From: Symbiodinium natans
Taxonomy: Eukaryota; Sar; Dinophyceae; Suessiales; Symbiodiniaceae
DNA: 64,000 nt
Assembly: GCA_905221605.1 (NCBI GenBank)
Contig: CAJNDS010000236.1
Span: 253,501-317,500 of the forward strand
Direction: 5' to 3'
A program made the translations under genes and the position numbers. This document shows positions 1 to 11,440 of this stretch, one piece after another. The notes under the pieces were generated by a model. The model was not told where the DNA came from. It was given only the letters and a program-made list of their open reading frames with translations, and ran no database searches. Numbering within the stretch: position 1 is the stretch's first letter; each line of letters begins with the position of its first letter.

Positions 1-2702
1 GCATGTCTGCCTGGGATGTTGCTGCTGGGTGGTTCGGAGAGCATGTTTGGCATCCTTACCATCAGGACTGGCTTCTTGGACACCTTTACTTTCAAGCTGA
101 CAGACGAGTATAGGGACTACAAGCGTGCAACGAGTGTTTTCCCGGACACGAGGAGCCTCGTCTTCATCGCGAAGCCGCTGGATGGACGCAGCCTCGTATC
201 TTCTGCCGTGCTGCGACAGATACGAATGGCAGAGGTGCAGATCCAGGATCGCTCGCGATTCGAATCTGCCCAAGGACGCCCGTTGGGCTTCCATGATGTT
301 TGCGAGAGGTCCAGTCCTGGATCGCCATGCATGGCAGGAAGCGCCACAATCACGCTACTTGGGAACGACGTTGCAGCCCGTCTGTCCGAGCTTGAAGCAC
401 TTGAGCGGAATGCGAGCGACCCTGCAAGTGCAGCTGTGGAGATGGTGGTGGCTGCCATGAGCATGCAGCAACGTTCGAGCTTGCCGCTCTTAATTGCTTC
501 GTCGCGACCATTTCCGGGCTCTGGTGCCTCCGAGCTGTCTCTCAGAGAGTGGCTGTCTGCCAGCACCTCGGCAATGTCGACCTTTACTTTGATGGACACT
601 GATGACGGTGTTCGCTTCGAGAAGCAGGCCGCAAGAGACATCAACGAGAACGGCTACCCCGAGAACGCAGTTGTCCGAATCAACCAGTTCAGCTCTTCGA
701 CGATTGCCACGGAGAGTCTGTTGATTGGCATGGACCACGTCCCGCTGATTGGGATCACCATTGCCGCAATGGCCGGGTACCTGGTGCTTATGTTGGGCAC
801 CGACACGAGGATCCCGGGCAACTCCCAAGTCAAAGTGCTCTTGGGCGGGACCTGCATTCCAGGGCTCTCCGGCTTGGCTAGCTTCGGCCTTCTGGGATAC
901 CTGGGGCATGGCGTGAGCGTCCTGGGCACCATGGTGCCATTTCTGGGCTTGGCGGTGGGTGTCGATGTGATTTTCTTGATGGTGTCCTCGGTGAACGCCG
1001 TCGGGCCGGACGTGAAGGACATGGAAGAAGTCATGGTCAGGGCCCTTCCCCGCGGGGGTAGGGCGGCAACCACGACGACCTTGACGTCCGTATCTGCCTT
1101 CTCCATTGCCGCTGCCACCAGCTCGGATCTTCCAAGTTTCTTATGGTTCAACATTGGCCTTGTGATGGTTCTCATCATGAACTGGGTGGGCATGGTGGTC
1201 ATGTTCCCGGCCATGATCACGCTGAGCCAACGCAAGATGACCGTTCGAGAGGAGCCGCGAAGCGGCCTGGCTGCGAAAGCTAGGCTTGTCATGGGGGGCG
1301 GACGCAAGCTGAAGGGCATCATGAGAGCAAAGCTTGGCCATGCCGTCGAGCACAGCTTGGCCTTCCAAATCTCAGGGGCGTCGACTTGGTTGGTGTTGAC
1401 TGCACTTGGCATATACTTCGGCCTGCAGGTGGAGCGAGGTATGCCAGACACGTATTTGGTGACCGACTCGTCCAGGGTCAACGCGTACTACGAAGATGTC
1501 GAGAGCTCCTTCGTTGGCAGTCTTCCCATGGAGCTTGGTCTTGTCTTCGATGCACCGAGAACTCTGGACCCGGCGTACCGCAGTCGCATGTCCGAGTTGA
1601 TCGCAACGCTGAACAACAGGTCGGACCTAGTGTTGCCAGTGGATTGCTGGCTCGATCGGGCCGTTGGCTCCTTGAGCAGTGAGGCATCGATGTGCGAGGT
1701 GGACTCGGCGATACTCACATATTTGAACGACTCAGCCACAGGTGGGGGCGGTGGGGGCTTACGAAATAGGGGACCCCAAATATAGACCCCTCAAATAGTA
1801 GGATCCCCTTACAGTCAGGACCCCAATAAGGTCCCCCCCCCCCCCCCCCTACCCATCGTAAAGCCCCAGGTGCAGCCAGTGGCCGGGATGCTAAGGGTGG
1901 CGTAAGAGAGCATTTGCGAGCAGCTCGCTGCCGCGTCTTTCTGTGGCAGCCGACGGATGCAGCGAAGCGCAGCGAGCAAGCGTCGAACGTCATTAGCCAG
2001 GTCAGGGAGGGCTTCCCTGAGCTGGATGCCATTCCATATCACCTAAGCTTCCCGACGCAGACAGCACGCTACCGCATAATCAAGGACAAGACCTTCAGCA
2101 CAGCTGGCTTTGCGTTCATCGGGGTGTTCCTGGCAGTGCTCGTCACCATGCCTGTTCACCTCGCTTTCCTTGCAGTAGGTAATGTCATGGCGGTGACCTG
2201 TGTTCTGTTTGGATTCATGTGGTTCTGCGGCATCACAAGCAATCTTATTTCGTTCACCGTCTGCGTCATGGCCATTGGGTTTTCTGTGGATTATAGCTGC
2301 CACATAGTGCACTTTGCCGACCACAACGTCCCAGCGGGGACTCCTTGGGACAAACGTATGCGGCTTTCACTGGAGTCTTGCAGCTTCGACGTGCTGCAGG
2401 GATGTTCCACGGCCTTCCTTGGCGTGGCGCTGCTTGGGTTTGGCTCTGCACAGGCCTTTCGGATCTTTGCCCTGCTGTCGGTGATTATCACAGCGGTCGG
2501 CGGCTTCTTCGCCCTCATCGGCTTGCCGTGCTTGCTGGCTCTAGTCTCGCGGATGTGGCGCGCGTGTACGTCGGAGAGGGCGCCGGAAGACTTCCTGTCT
2601 GGTGCCATGCTGTCAGCAGTGCCCACGAATGGTAGGGCAGAGCCAGCCAAGTTGGTGGACACCCGCAACTTTTTGCTTTCTGTGGATCGCCTGTCCCTCT
2701 AG
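1..2702 (+). CDS. Patched-type RND / sterol-sensing-domain membrane protein, 5'-truncated, two exons
   Basis: The reading frame is open from base 1, so the gene enters from the left. Exon 1 (1-1741) carries a hydrophobic block from about base 730 to 1020 with the sterol-sensing-domain signature PFLGLAVGVDVIFLM, then further membrane segments around 1140-1215 and 1390-1430. Exon 2 (1870-2702) carries the second permease half, including the typical GFSVDYSCHIVHF motif, and ends in TAG at 2700-2702. Splicing 1742-1869 (CAG|GTG to CAG|GTG) joins the halves in frame; an alternative donor at 1751 also keeps frame. Patched-family proteins (PF02460) are RND pumps or lipid and sterol sensors with 12 membrane spans. 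The membrane topology and the aspartate in the GVD motif fit, but the substrate is unknown. Family call strong; exact subfamily (Patched, Patched-domain or Dispatched) not resolved. Confidence 0.85.
1751..1869 (+). mobile_element. Family C inverted-repeat element forming most of the Patched-gene intron
   Basis: The intron begins GTGGGGG and ends AAAGCCCCAG. Its ends are inverted copies of each other (GTGGGGGCTTACGA against TCGTAAAGCCCCAG). The core, with ATATAGACCCC, CAAATAGTAGGATCCCC and AGGACCCCAATAAGG, is repeated near 57.13 kb and 63.52 kb. CAGGTG flanks both splice junctions. Confidence 0.7.
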
Positions 2703-4100
2703 CGCCCGCATTTCCTCTGAGGTGGATTGAGGAAGTCCTCTCGCCTGAGGTTCAGTGCATGTTCTGCAGGCTTGTACCGAAATGGACAAGCTAAGAGACC
2801 ATATTCATGCATGGGCAAATGCTGCAAAAAGCAGTAGCGCAGCACAGTACATGTCTCATTTTCGCAATTTGAATCTCTAGTCCCTGTTCGGCTCAACGAC
2901 GGAGTCGCACTGCAGATTTCACAGGCAGGGGCCCCGTTCCTCGCCTGTCCGCTTCTGTGTGTTGTTCAAAACACGCGCATGCTCATGCCATAAAGTGGGT
3001 TCCAACAAATCATGAGCGCAGCTCTTCATGAATGGAACCCCGATGCTACGCTCCTCAGAATGGGCCACAAATGTGGGCTTTCTGCAGTGACCCTTTGGGG
3101 AAAACAGCGATGACAAGGTGGCAGAGTGAAGGGTTGTTGCGTCGTGCATCGTGCACCTGGTTGCCAAGGACACTGGGCTCGGGTTACGAAGAAGCAGTCT
3201 TTGATAGGTGGCTTTTTGACCAGATGGAAGTCCCTTGGTCATAAGGAGCTGTAGTGGAAGCCGTTCCGGAAGGATCTTCTCGTTCCGGCTGTTTCGGCTA
3301 GTCTTATGTGCACGAAACCTTCAGATCTGAACCCGAAGTCCCAGTCTTCCCCCAATCCCCCATGCCCACGTATCCTGCCACGAGACACCGTTCCAAGGCG
3401 ACCGGCGGCATGGCAGAACCCACAACATAGTATCGGCTTCCGGATGGAGGTGGTACGGACTGTATCCTGAAGCAAGATTTGGCGCCGCTCTGTGGCGGCC
3501 TTTCGAGCGCAAGATGTTCGTGCAACAGTCCTGCAGCACATGGTCTTACAAAGCCAGGTCGCAAGTTTACAGATCTTGATCAGCAGGCTTCTGGACATTT
3601 TGATCCCTGCAGCCTTTCACAACGACACCGACATGAACCTCGACCACCTCCACAACTACCACTTGCGCAACCACCACCACCACAAGCACCACCACGATGA
3701 CGATGATCACCACCACCAGCACCACCAGCAACCACCAGAAGAACCACCACCGGCACCGGCACCGGCACCGCACAAAAACGACCACCACGGCAATGACCAC
3801 TAATGGCTGCTGGTTTGTGATGGCTGGCAGGCAGAACGAAACAGGGTTTCACGACGCCGTGCGCGACGTCTGCTGCATGAACGGCAATTGCACCCTTTTC
3901 CGGTGCTTCCAAAGGCTCTTCAATGCTTTCGTGGCATGTAGTGTTCCACTTCTCCTGGCATCGCAGTTGTAAACAGAGCGCCTCATTGGCCGTTCCAGTT
4001 CTCACACCCACTGCCCATGCTAAAAGCATTCCGAACTGAAGCCTGCAAGACTGCTCGAAGACGAACTAGGCGTGAGAAGCCCTGGACCCTAAGCGCCCAG
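2703..4100. other. Non-coding stretch between the Patched-like gene and the ABC-transporter gene
   Basis: I see no supported gene here. It should contain the 3' UTR of the Patched-like gene and perhaps unrecognised 5' exons of the transporter. Short open frames exist but show no family motif. The segment 3640-3805 is a CAC/ACC-rich low-complexity tract whose open frame encodes mainly His, Asn and Pro; I treat it as repeat. Confidence 0.5.
3640..3805. repeat. (CAC/ACC)n low-complexity tract
   Basis: Runs of CACCAC and ACCACC with GATGACGATGATC interruptions and a CGGCACCGG hexamer cluster near 3750. Confidence 0.85.
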
Positions 4101-4150
4101 AGACCAATCTACCTGTTGCAATTGCACGTGCCTCCCGAGACGGATGCAAG

Positions 4151-4657
4151 GTTGAGAAGAACGCTACGGAGTTCTACGCCCAGTTGGGTGTGTTTGGTGC
4201 TGCCTTGGCGGTCGCCGTGCCTGTGATCAGCCCCTGGGACATCTGCCTGATGCTCCAACATCTTTAAATTCAAGCCAGAAGGACCCTAAACCCTAAACCC
4301 TCCCCAACAACACGCTAAACCCTAAAGCAAGACCCTAAACCCTAAACCCGAAGCCCCGCCCCGAGAACCCCAAACCGTAGAACCCTGTTTCAGACATGTT
4401 TCGTCCGAGGTGGCTACCGCTATGTCCGGCTCACCCTAGGCGCCGGAGGGATTTCTTTTTCGGAGCACCCGCATGCCGCCTCATGTCTCCCTTGTCGGCC
4501 TCCACGCACTTTCTTACAGTCCCCATATATGGCCTCTCAGTACATACCCCACTCGAGGCTCCGTATGTATATGTAAAGAAACAAATAAGAACACACAAGC
4601 ATATACATTCATATATCTATATATGTATATGCATATGTATATGTATATGTATATATA

Positions 4658-4700
<43 letters not shown>

Positions 4701-7700
4701 GTATGTATATGTATATGTATATGCATATGTACATGCATGTGCATATGTATATGTATATGTATATGTATATCCACAAAATATAATATACTCATACCTAACT
4801 ATCTCTACACGGTACCCACAAGGCTCTGGTAGTGACTGCACCGGGGGGTGGCTCGAGGCAGGAGCTGGCGGCAGGCTTTGACCGAGCTGTTCCTCGCGAA
4901 GTATCTGCAAAACCGCTCCTTTTACCTGCTTGACTCGATGCTGCGGCAGCACATCTGGCCCTCTTTGGAGGGTAAAACCCCCCCTAAAACCCTCTAAAAC
5001 CCCGAAGCCCTCCTAGACCCCTCTGAACGCCTTCGCCCCTTTAAGCCGTCGGTTTTTGATTCTGAAGGGTTGCCCCTGCAGTGTGGCTGAATGCTTTATA
5101 GGTCCTTAGGGGGGGGGGGAACCTTTGGTTAGGGAAGCCGAGGGGGCCTCAAGGAACCTTGCACCCTACAAATGCTGCTCGGCGGCTGGTAAACGACCTG
5201 AACGCTAAGCTCGTCTGCTCAACTGCGTTCAACAACTTGTCCCTTTGGAGTGGAGCATCCCAGGAATTCGCAGAGCACCGACGTGGACAACCCAGACCAA
5301 AGGATTTCGGAGGACGTTGATTACTTCACCAAAGTCACACTGGACTTCTTGCCGATCGATTCAAAACTCAGCCTTAATCCAAACGAAGTTGGGGTCGAGG
5401 TCCCAAGGGTTGAGCTGCATTTTCGCCTTCGGGCATTGAGGTGGAGTTTTCTTTCTTGCTTTCGGCCACGAGATTCGGTTTTTTCCCGCAGTCTCGCGTC
5501 CGCTGCCAAGAGAAGCCCTAAACCCTAAACTCAAACCCTCAACCCTCAACCCTAAACCCCATACTTCAAACCGCCAGTTCCCTGCAGAGTGTCCGAGAGG
5601 TCAGCTAAGCGGGTGGCAAAAAAAAAACCCTAAAGGTTGGACATTCTGGACAGCGTGCTGAACCTCATCTCCTTCTCCGCAATCCTTTGGACCACGTCGC
5701 AGACCCTCACTGGGGCTCTAGCTGTGTACGCTGCCCGGGCTGCACAGACAGTCGCGACTTCGAACCTGAGAGATGTTGTGCCTAACAGACCTTGGGTTCC
5801 AGTCTCCCTCGATCAAACATCCCATGGCCGGGCAAGACCTGAGCAAGGACGGACAACTCCGGAAGACGCCTGAATGTGAGGTTGCGCAGTGGGATCTTTG
5901 ACTTAAGGGGCTTATAAGTGGTACAGTTATAGTCCATAACCCTAAACCCTAAACCCTAAACCCTAAACCCTAAACCCTAAACCCTAAACCCTAAACCCTA
6001 AACCCTAAACCCTAAACCCTAAACCCTAAACCCTAAACCCTGAACCTCCAAGAGGTGACTCAAGGCTTCACACAGCGCCCTCAATGGAAGTGGCCTGCGT
6101 CGGTTGCCGTGAGGTTGTGATGTAGTGACGTCTGGTGGAGTAGAGACCCTCAATCCCTAAACCCTATACCGCCTATACCCTAAACCCTAAACCCTAAACC
6201 CTAAACCCTAAATCCCCCAAGCCATTCACAGCCCGAAAAACTCGCTCGCCCGAAAGAAACAGCATGGCAAGGCTCTGCTGGGCACCTCCTTGGCCGTTTT
6301 CCTGGGAGGCAGCTCGGATTTCCCACAGAGACTCCAAAAACCCCCTTAGTTAAAGGGATATGACTTAAATTGCAGTAGGAACCCAAATATGATTTAAGGC
6401 ATATTCCTTAATTCAGGGGTTTTGGAGTCTCTGGGAGGGCTTGCAGCCCAGCGTTTGCAAAGACTGGAAGCTCAAAGCCGGCTGAGTGAGGGCCATGCAT
6501 TCTTTTTTTTGGTACGTTGGGTGGCGCAAAAGCCAGTGCACCTCAGACAAATAGAATCTTTACACCGCATTTCTGCAGGGGTTGTCAGCAGTTCTCTGTT
6601 CTGGAGATGAGATGCAGCGAATGAGAGCACTGCAAGTTGCAAGGGCCTAGCCAACTCGAACACTGAGAGCGGGATCGCGTCCAACTCCTTCCAGTACCCT
6701 TTAGGGTGAAGAGGTCGCCTGGTCGGCCTCAACTACGAGCAGATCCGCTTGCAAGCGGACTTTCGCTACAGCTTCCCGGGCATGCAAGCTAGGAGGCTAA
6801 GCTTCGCGGTCGAAGCTCAAAAGGCTGTGCTGGTGTGGAGGCGTTCATGAATGACGTGTGCGAGCCTGCTTGCATGTGAACGGAAGGCTTAGTGCATGTG
6901 CGGGACAATGCCGAAGCTATTGCATTCTATGGCGGAGAGAAGCGCGAACAGGGCGAGGCGGGGGATGTTTTCGCCTAAACCTTGAACCCTAAACCCAAAG
7001 CCCTTCGGTTGTGACTGATAGTACTGAGGGCAGGGCTGAGCGAACTTGTACAAAATCTTCTGTGGCCTACCGAAAGTGTAGAGAGGCTGTTCCGTCACTC
7101 ACTACCAGACTCCTGTCTCCAAAGTTCCTTCATGTGGGCTACAAACTGTGTTCAACCTGTCATGTCAGTAGCCCGGTGGAGCTGTCGTTAGACGGGTGGC
7201 GACCAATAATCCCAAATCCCGTAGGTTCAGAGGTGCGATTAACTCTGTGCCGCAGTGCCCTAACCCTAAAACCTAAACCCTAAACCTGAGCGGTTCCACC
7301 AGCTATGCGGGTGCCAAAATAAACCCTAAACCCTGAACCATGACGCATGTGGAGAGGTCACAGCAAAGCTGGGCGCTGCCTTGTCCAACTACGACAAGCT
7401 GATCCTCAGCTAAAACTTCGCACGGGCAACCTACCCTGAAAACTAAATGGTGAGTTCTCAAAATTATGGTCCCTGTTTGGGCACCCCGTATACGAGGGGC
7501 CGCCTTATGACAGTAATCCCCCCCCAAAAAAGGACCTTTAGAAGTGACGCAAAGAGACCCTAGAAGGGTTTGTGGCCCACATACCCACAAAACCTTTTCT
7601 CAAGATTCCAAGAGCACGGGGCACATGTTGAGACCAAACTCCATGTGGCAAGGAATCGAAAGTTGAAACGAGTTAACTGTGTTCATGTTTCTCTTGGGAA

Positions 7701-10700
7701 CTTGGGGTGTGAAAGCTAAGACAGAGTGGCTCAGGATCATCTGGGAAACCGGGCTGGATGCCTACCAGCAGGCCTCCCTTCTGCCGAACCCTTCCTGCGC
7801 TTCCCCGAAACGGCACCCCAGCCCCTGAAAAGGCTCCCAAGAGTGAGAGGGCCTAAAGAAGGCAGATCTACACTCCATGCGCTTTCACTCCCCGAAGCTC
7901 GCGGAGGCTTTCTTCTATTTGGCTCGGCTTGTGCCGTACTTCGTCCTGGGTGGTCTGTACTTCTCCGGCCAGGCGAGCTCGGGAGTTTGGCTCTGCTTTG
8001 AATCAAGGGCCTGAATCAAGGGCATCACAGCCACTGTCATTCCGCAGCGCTTCCTGATCCCTGGTGCCTCGCGCCCTCAAACTTTGTGTGGCATGCCGCT
8101 TGGGCTACAGGTGGACTTTGGGACCCTGGGGCAAGCGCAGTTCGCCTTTAGCATGGCGTGCGGCCTCGGATTCAGCAAGCTTGGGCCAGGAGCCTGCTCA
8201 CTGGGGGCTGGGGTTGAAGGTGCGCAGATGCTCCCCAAGTTCCTTCGGAACTTCGGACCTAGGCCTCCCCCAACTCACTTTTCGCCTTCAGGTCCTCAGC
8301 TCTGTCACCATCATCGTATCTCGGATACAGGACGGGGGCGGTGGGGGTGTTGGGGTGGGGTGTTGGGGGCCACCCGAGAGGAAGCACATGTGTTCGATGG
8401 CATCCTCGGGGGTCCCCAACCTAAACGACCCGAACCAGACGAACCGAAGCACCTGGTAGCACATGCGGAAGAATCATGTGAAGATACGACAACCACAACC
8501 GTCAAAGTCAGAATGTGATTCCGTCAGGACATCTCCCGTTTCTCGGCCGGGATCTCCCGCTTGGGAGCCTTCTGGGAGGCGATCGCCGCCTTCACCGACG
8601 GTTCTGAGCTTGGAGGATAGGGGTCTCTTGGTTTCTTTACAGTATACAAGGTTTCGGAAGCAAGGGATGGTAGGTTTTAGGATATATTGGAGTATCGCTA
8701 CTTGGAGAGATGCCAATGTGGCAGTGTGCATGGTTCTTTCAAGTGGAGCCTGGGAAGCCAGGGATGCGTGCTCCGCTAGAGAAGAGGCCGCCTTCCCCGA
8801 AAGCATCTTAAGTTAACCACCCGCAAACAAAAGGATACAAAAGGCAGAAGAAATGGCACCATTGAGGAGGCCTACGGGCCTGCAAGAACACATCAACACA
8901 GCTTTGTCTCCCCTGCCAGGCACTGACGGAGCCCCAAGAGCCAGAGGCGGCCCCTCGCCCGAACGCGCAGACGCACTGTCCTACGCAGCGGGGATTTTTC
9001 TGTGGCTTCCGTGTCCCGGCCCTCCAACATAAACTTCCTCGAACCCCTCCCCTCTCCCAGGCTCGAATCTCTACTGTGGAGGGCGCCGCGCGCCTACTGG
9101 GGTTCAGAGGGCTTCTCAGTTTGGGCTTCGGGGGTTTTCCGAGTTTCTCCTGCGCCTTCGGGATACGTGGAGACTCTCCTCCAAGTCCCTTTCTGCTGGT
9201 GCTGGGGCCATGCTCAGCGTACGCACAAGCCTAGGGTTTTGCGGCAGGAATCCTGTACACACCGCTTCCCATCGCAAGAAGTTTGAAGCCTGGCCCGAAC
9301 TCCTGAAGCTTATGCCCCGAAACCTGAGCCTGCTGCCCTGGCTGCAGTCGGGGCTGCAGATGCAGAAGATGACGCTCTTCACCCCGGTGCGGAGGGGGGG
9401 GCGTCGGGGTGGAGCAGGGAGAGGAGAGAGTCGGGCAGCCATCAGCGCAAGCTGTGCCTGGGCCGTGAGCCTTCATAGTGAGACGCCAGGTTGTTATTTG
9501 CCGGACTGGGAGGAGGTTTTGGGCGTTTTGGTTTTTAGATGTCTTTAGTCCCCACGGGCTTGAGAAGTTAGTAGTGGCCCAGCTCAAGGGCGGGGCCAGC
9601 ATGGCATGTTCGCCAGATTGCATGCAAACCGTGGTGGGCAACAGGAAGAACGAGCAGGAAAACTTCTTGAATTACACATGCAAGCGGGCGCTCTCCCCAA
9701 TTTGACCTAGGCACGCAATGTGCAACGCAAGCCCTTTTAAACAAAGAGCCTCATTCCTTGCACCCGAAAGCCCTGGGGAGGATGGCTCCCGCCTCCTGTT
9801 GAAGGACCTCGACATGGCCCTTGCAGAAGGCCAAAGGGATGGCGATTACCGAACCACTTTGAAGACTTTGAAGGGTTTGGGGGCCTCTTACAGTTCTGTT
9901 TTTGGGCTCCGAACCCTACGAGTCGTAGATGGCCGGGGTCCTTCAGTGCCGCCCTGAAGCTTCAGGAGCTCGCACCTGAAGCACAGAGGCTCTGAAGTGC
10001 CCTAAACCCCAAACCCCAAACCCCAAACCCTAAACCCTAAACCCTAAACCCCAAACCCCAAACCCCAAACCCTAAACCCTAAACCTTGCCACCCGTCTAG
10101 CCATGCTCCACCGGGCAACTGAAGAGGGAAATACCCCAAACCCGGCTCAGACTCAGAGATAGCGCCGAGTAAACCCTAAGCCCTAAGCCCTAAGCCCTAA
10201 GCCCTAAGCCCTAAACCCTAAACCCTAAACCCTAAACCCCAACTGCCCTGAACTGGCTTTCATTTCCTCAGGACGCCAGCGGCGGCTCCTGGTGGTCGGG
10301 AGCAGCGGCATCGGCAAGAGCTCGGTGCCCTTGCGTGTTTTTTGTTTTTTTTGGGGTTTAGGGTTTAGGGTCTTACCCCCTCCCCCCCCCCCTTAACCCC
10401 CCCCCCCTATGCCCCCCCCCAGCGCCGAGCTTGGCTGCTGCCAAGACTTCTGCCCAGGTGGTTCAGAGGTGACGGTGCAGGGCGTAGGGTCTCGGGTTAC
10501 CCAACAAGGTCGCTAAGAGAGCCCTTGGGTTCATGTGCCGGGTTTAGGGGCAGATACCGAGATACGAACAAAATCGGGGCAACAAAAAACATTTGTAAAA
10601 ATTCCCGGGGGAACTCCCTCCGCTGCCACCCAGGTGCTGCGAGCTGTCGCCGGACTCTGGAACCGAGGCGAAGGCGCGGAATCGGTGAATTTGGATGTCC

Positions 10701-11440
10701 TGCCCTTGTGGCCGCTTCTTGCCGTCCGCGCGTGAGCTTGCGTTTCACGGCATGATGATGCGTGCTCCGCCCCACCACGCCTTCTTGGCAGGAAGGCCGA
10801 GTAAACTTACGGCCCGCTGCACTTTGCAAGCCGGCTTTCCTACCATGACGGCAGGCACCATTGTGAGACCTCCGTCCTCGCAGATGCAGCGCGCTGAGAG
10901 ACGCTGCGGGGATGTGCCAGCACTGCGAAGCTTTCCATATACATCATGGTAGGTGGTCATTTGTGCATGTTCGGGGCTGATGAGAACATACTTACCTATG
11001 TGCATGCAGTACCTAGCCTGACCGCCTGCCTGTGTGTACATGAGCAAAATGCAGGAAGGATAAACCAGGAGGGCATTGTCTGCATAGGCGGCCTTGTTTC
11101 TTGCAGGCTTTTCCTCCCGCAGAGGCCCGGGCTCAGGGTTTGAGTTGCCTTCTGGGACTGGAGCGTTTTTTTTCTTATGGGGTTCCCCGAAGCAAAGACG
11201 ACTTTTTTTATCGGACGTGCTGCGGAGCCATGCTGGCACGTGCCAGGCCTTACATGCCTTTGGGAGATCTGCGCACCCAGCTTCTGTATCCATCAGCCTG
11301 GAGCCTGGACGATGGAGCAAAAAGGTGACAGGTTTGTGGTGCAGGTTTTTGGTATGCTGGACTTGGCATGGTACCCAGAATGCTTTTTTTGCCAAGGAAG
11401 GTACTCTCGGTGATCAGTCGGATGAAAAGCTTGAAGATGT
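4151..11440 (+). CDS. ABC transporter (ABC_membrane_2 / ABCD- or SbmA/BacA-like), 5' part: 20 short exons
   Basis: Exons were read by eye from conserved family motifs and matched phases: 4151(or earlier)-4229, 4410-4439, 4858-4931, 5274-5350, 5636-5769, 6714-6770, 6893-6957, 7357-7408, 7725-7771, 7898-7972, 8111-8157, 8300-8330, 8528-8578, ~9781-9829, 10272-10324, 10634-10667, 10855-10879, 11107-11124, 11247-11295, 11418-11440. In order they encode [112 protein letters not shown], then ATPase parts [13 protein letters not shown], Walker [22 protein letters not shown], the Q-loop LFLPQRPYMPLG and [10 protein letters not shown]. Adjacent exons join in phase, except that linker exons between 8578 and 9781 are not found. 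Most donors are GC, some GA or GT. The product should be a half-size membrane exporter or importer; substrate unknown. It continues at 46864-50303. The first exon or exons are not identified. Confidence 0.8.
4284..4350. repeat. Degenerate CCCTAAA tract
   Basis: Several CCCTAAA units with interruptions, inside an ABC-gene intron. Confidence 0.8.
4602..4775. repeat. (TATATG)n / (TATGTA)n microsatellite
   Basis: Near-perfect hexamer TATATG repeats with a few CATATG variants. It gives long open frames in several phases that are not genes. Confidence 0.95.
5911..6052. mobile_element. Family B element remnant with an embedded telomere-like array
   Basis: Left side AAGTGGTACAGTTATAG resembles the inner part of family B; right side CCCTGAACCTCCAAG is the family terminus. 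Between them lie about 15 CCCTAAA units (5938-6043). Confidence 0.5.
5938..6043. repeat. Interstitial telomere-like array (CCCTAAA)n
   Basis: About 15 uninterrupted heptamers inside an intron of the ABC-transporter gene. Confidence 0.97.
6150..6213. repeat. Interstitial telomere-like array (CCCTAAA)n
   Basis: Five to six heptamers after a degenerate start. Confidence 0.9.
10003..10240. repeat. Two telomere-like arrays with CCCCAAA and CCCTAAG variants
   Basis: 10003-10085 mixes CCCCAAA with CCCTAAA; 10165-10240 begins with CCCTAAG and passes into CCCTAAA. Both lie in the intron just before the Walker A exon. Confidence 0.9.

Noticed and set aside
4617-4952. Open frames on both strands rich in Tyr/Val/His
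   Set aside because: They are translations of the TATATG microsatellite.
10745-11395. 216-residue open frame on the - strand
   Set aside because: Antisense to phase-consistent exons; no recognisable domain.
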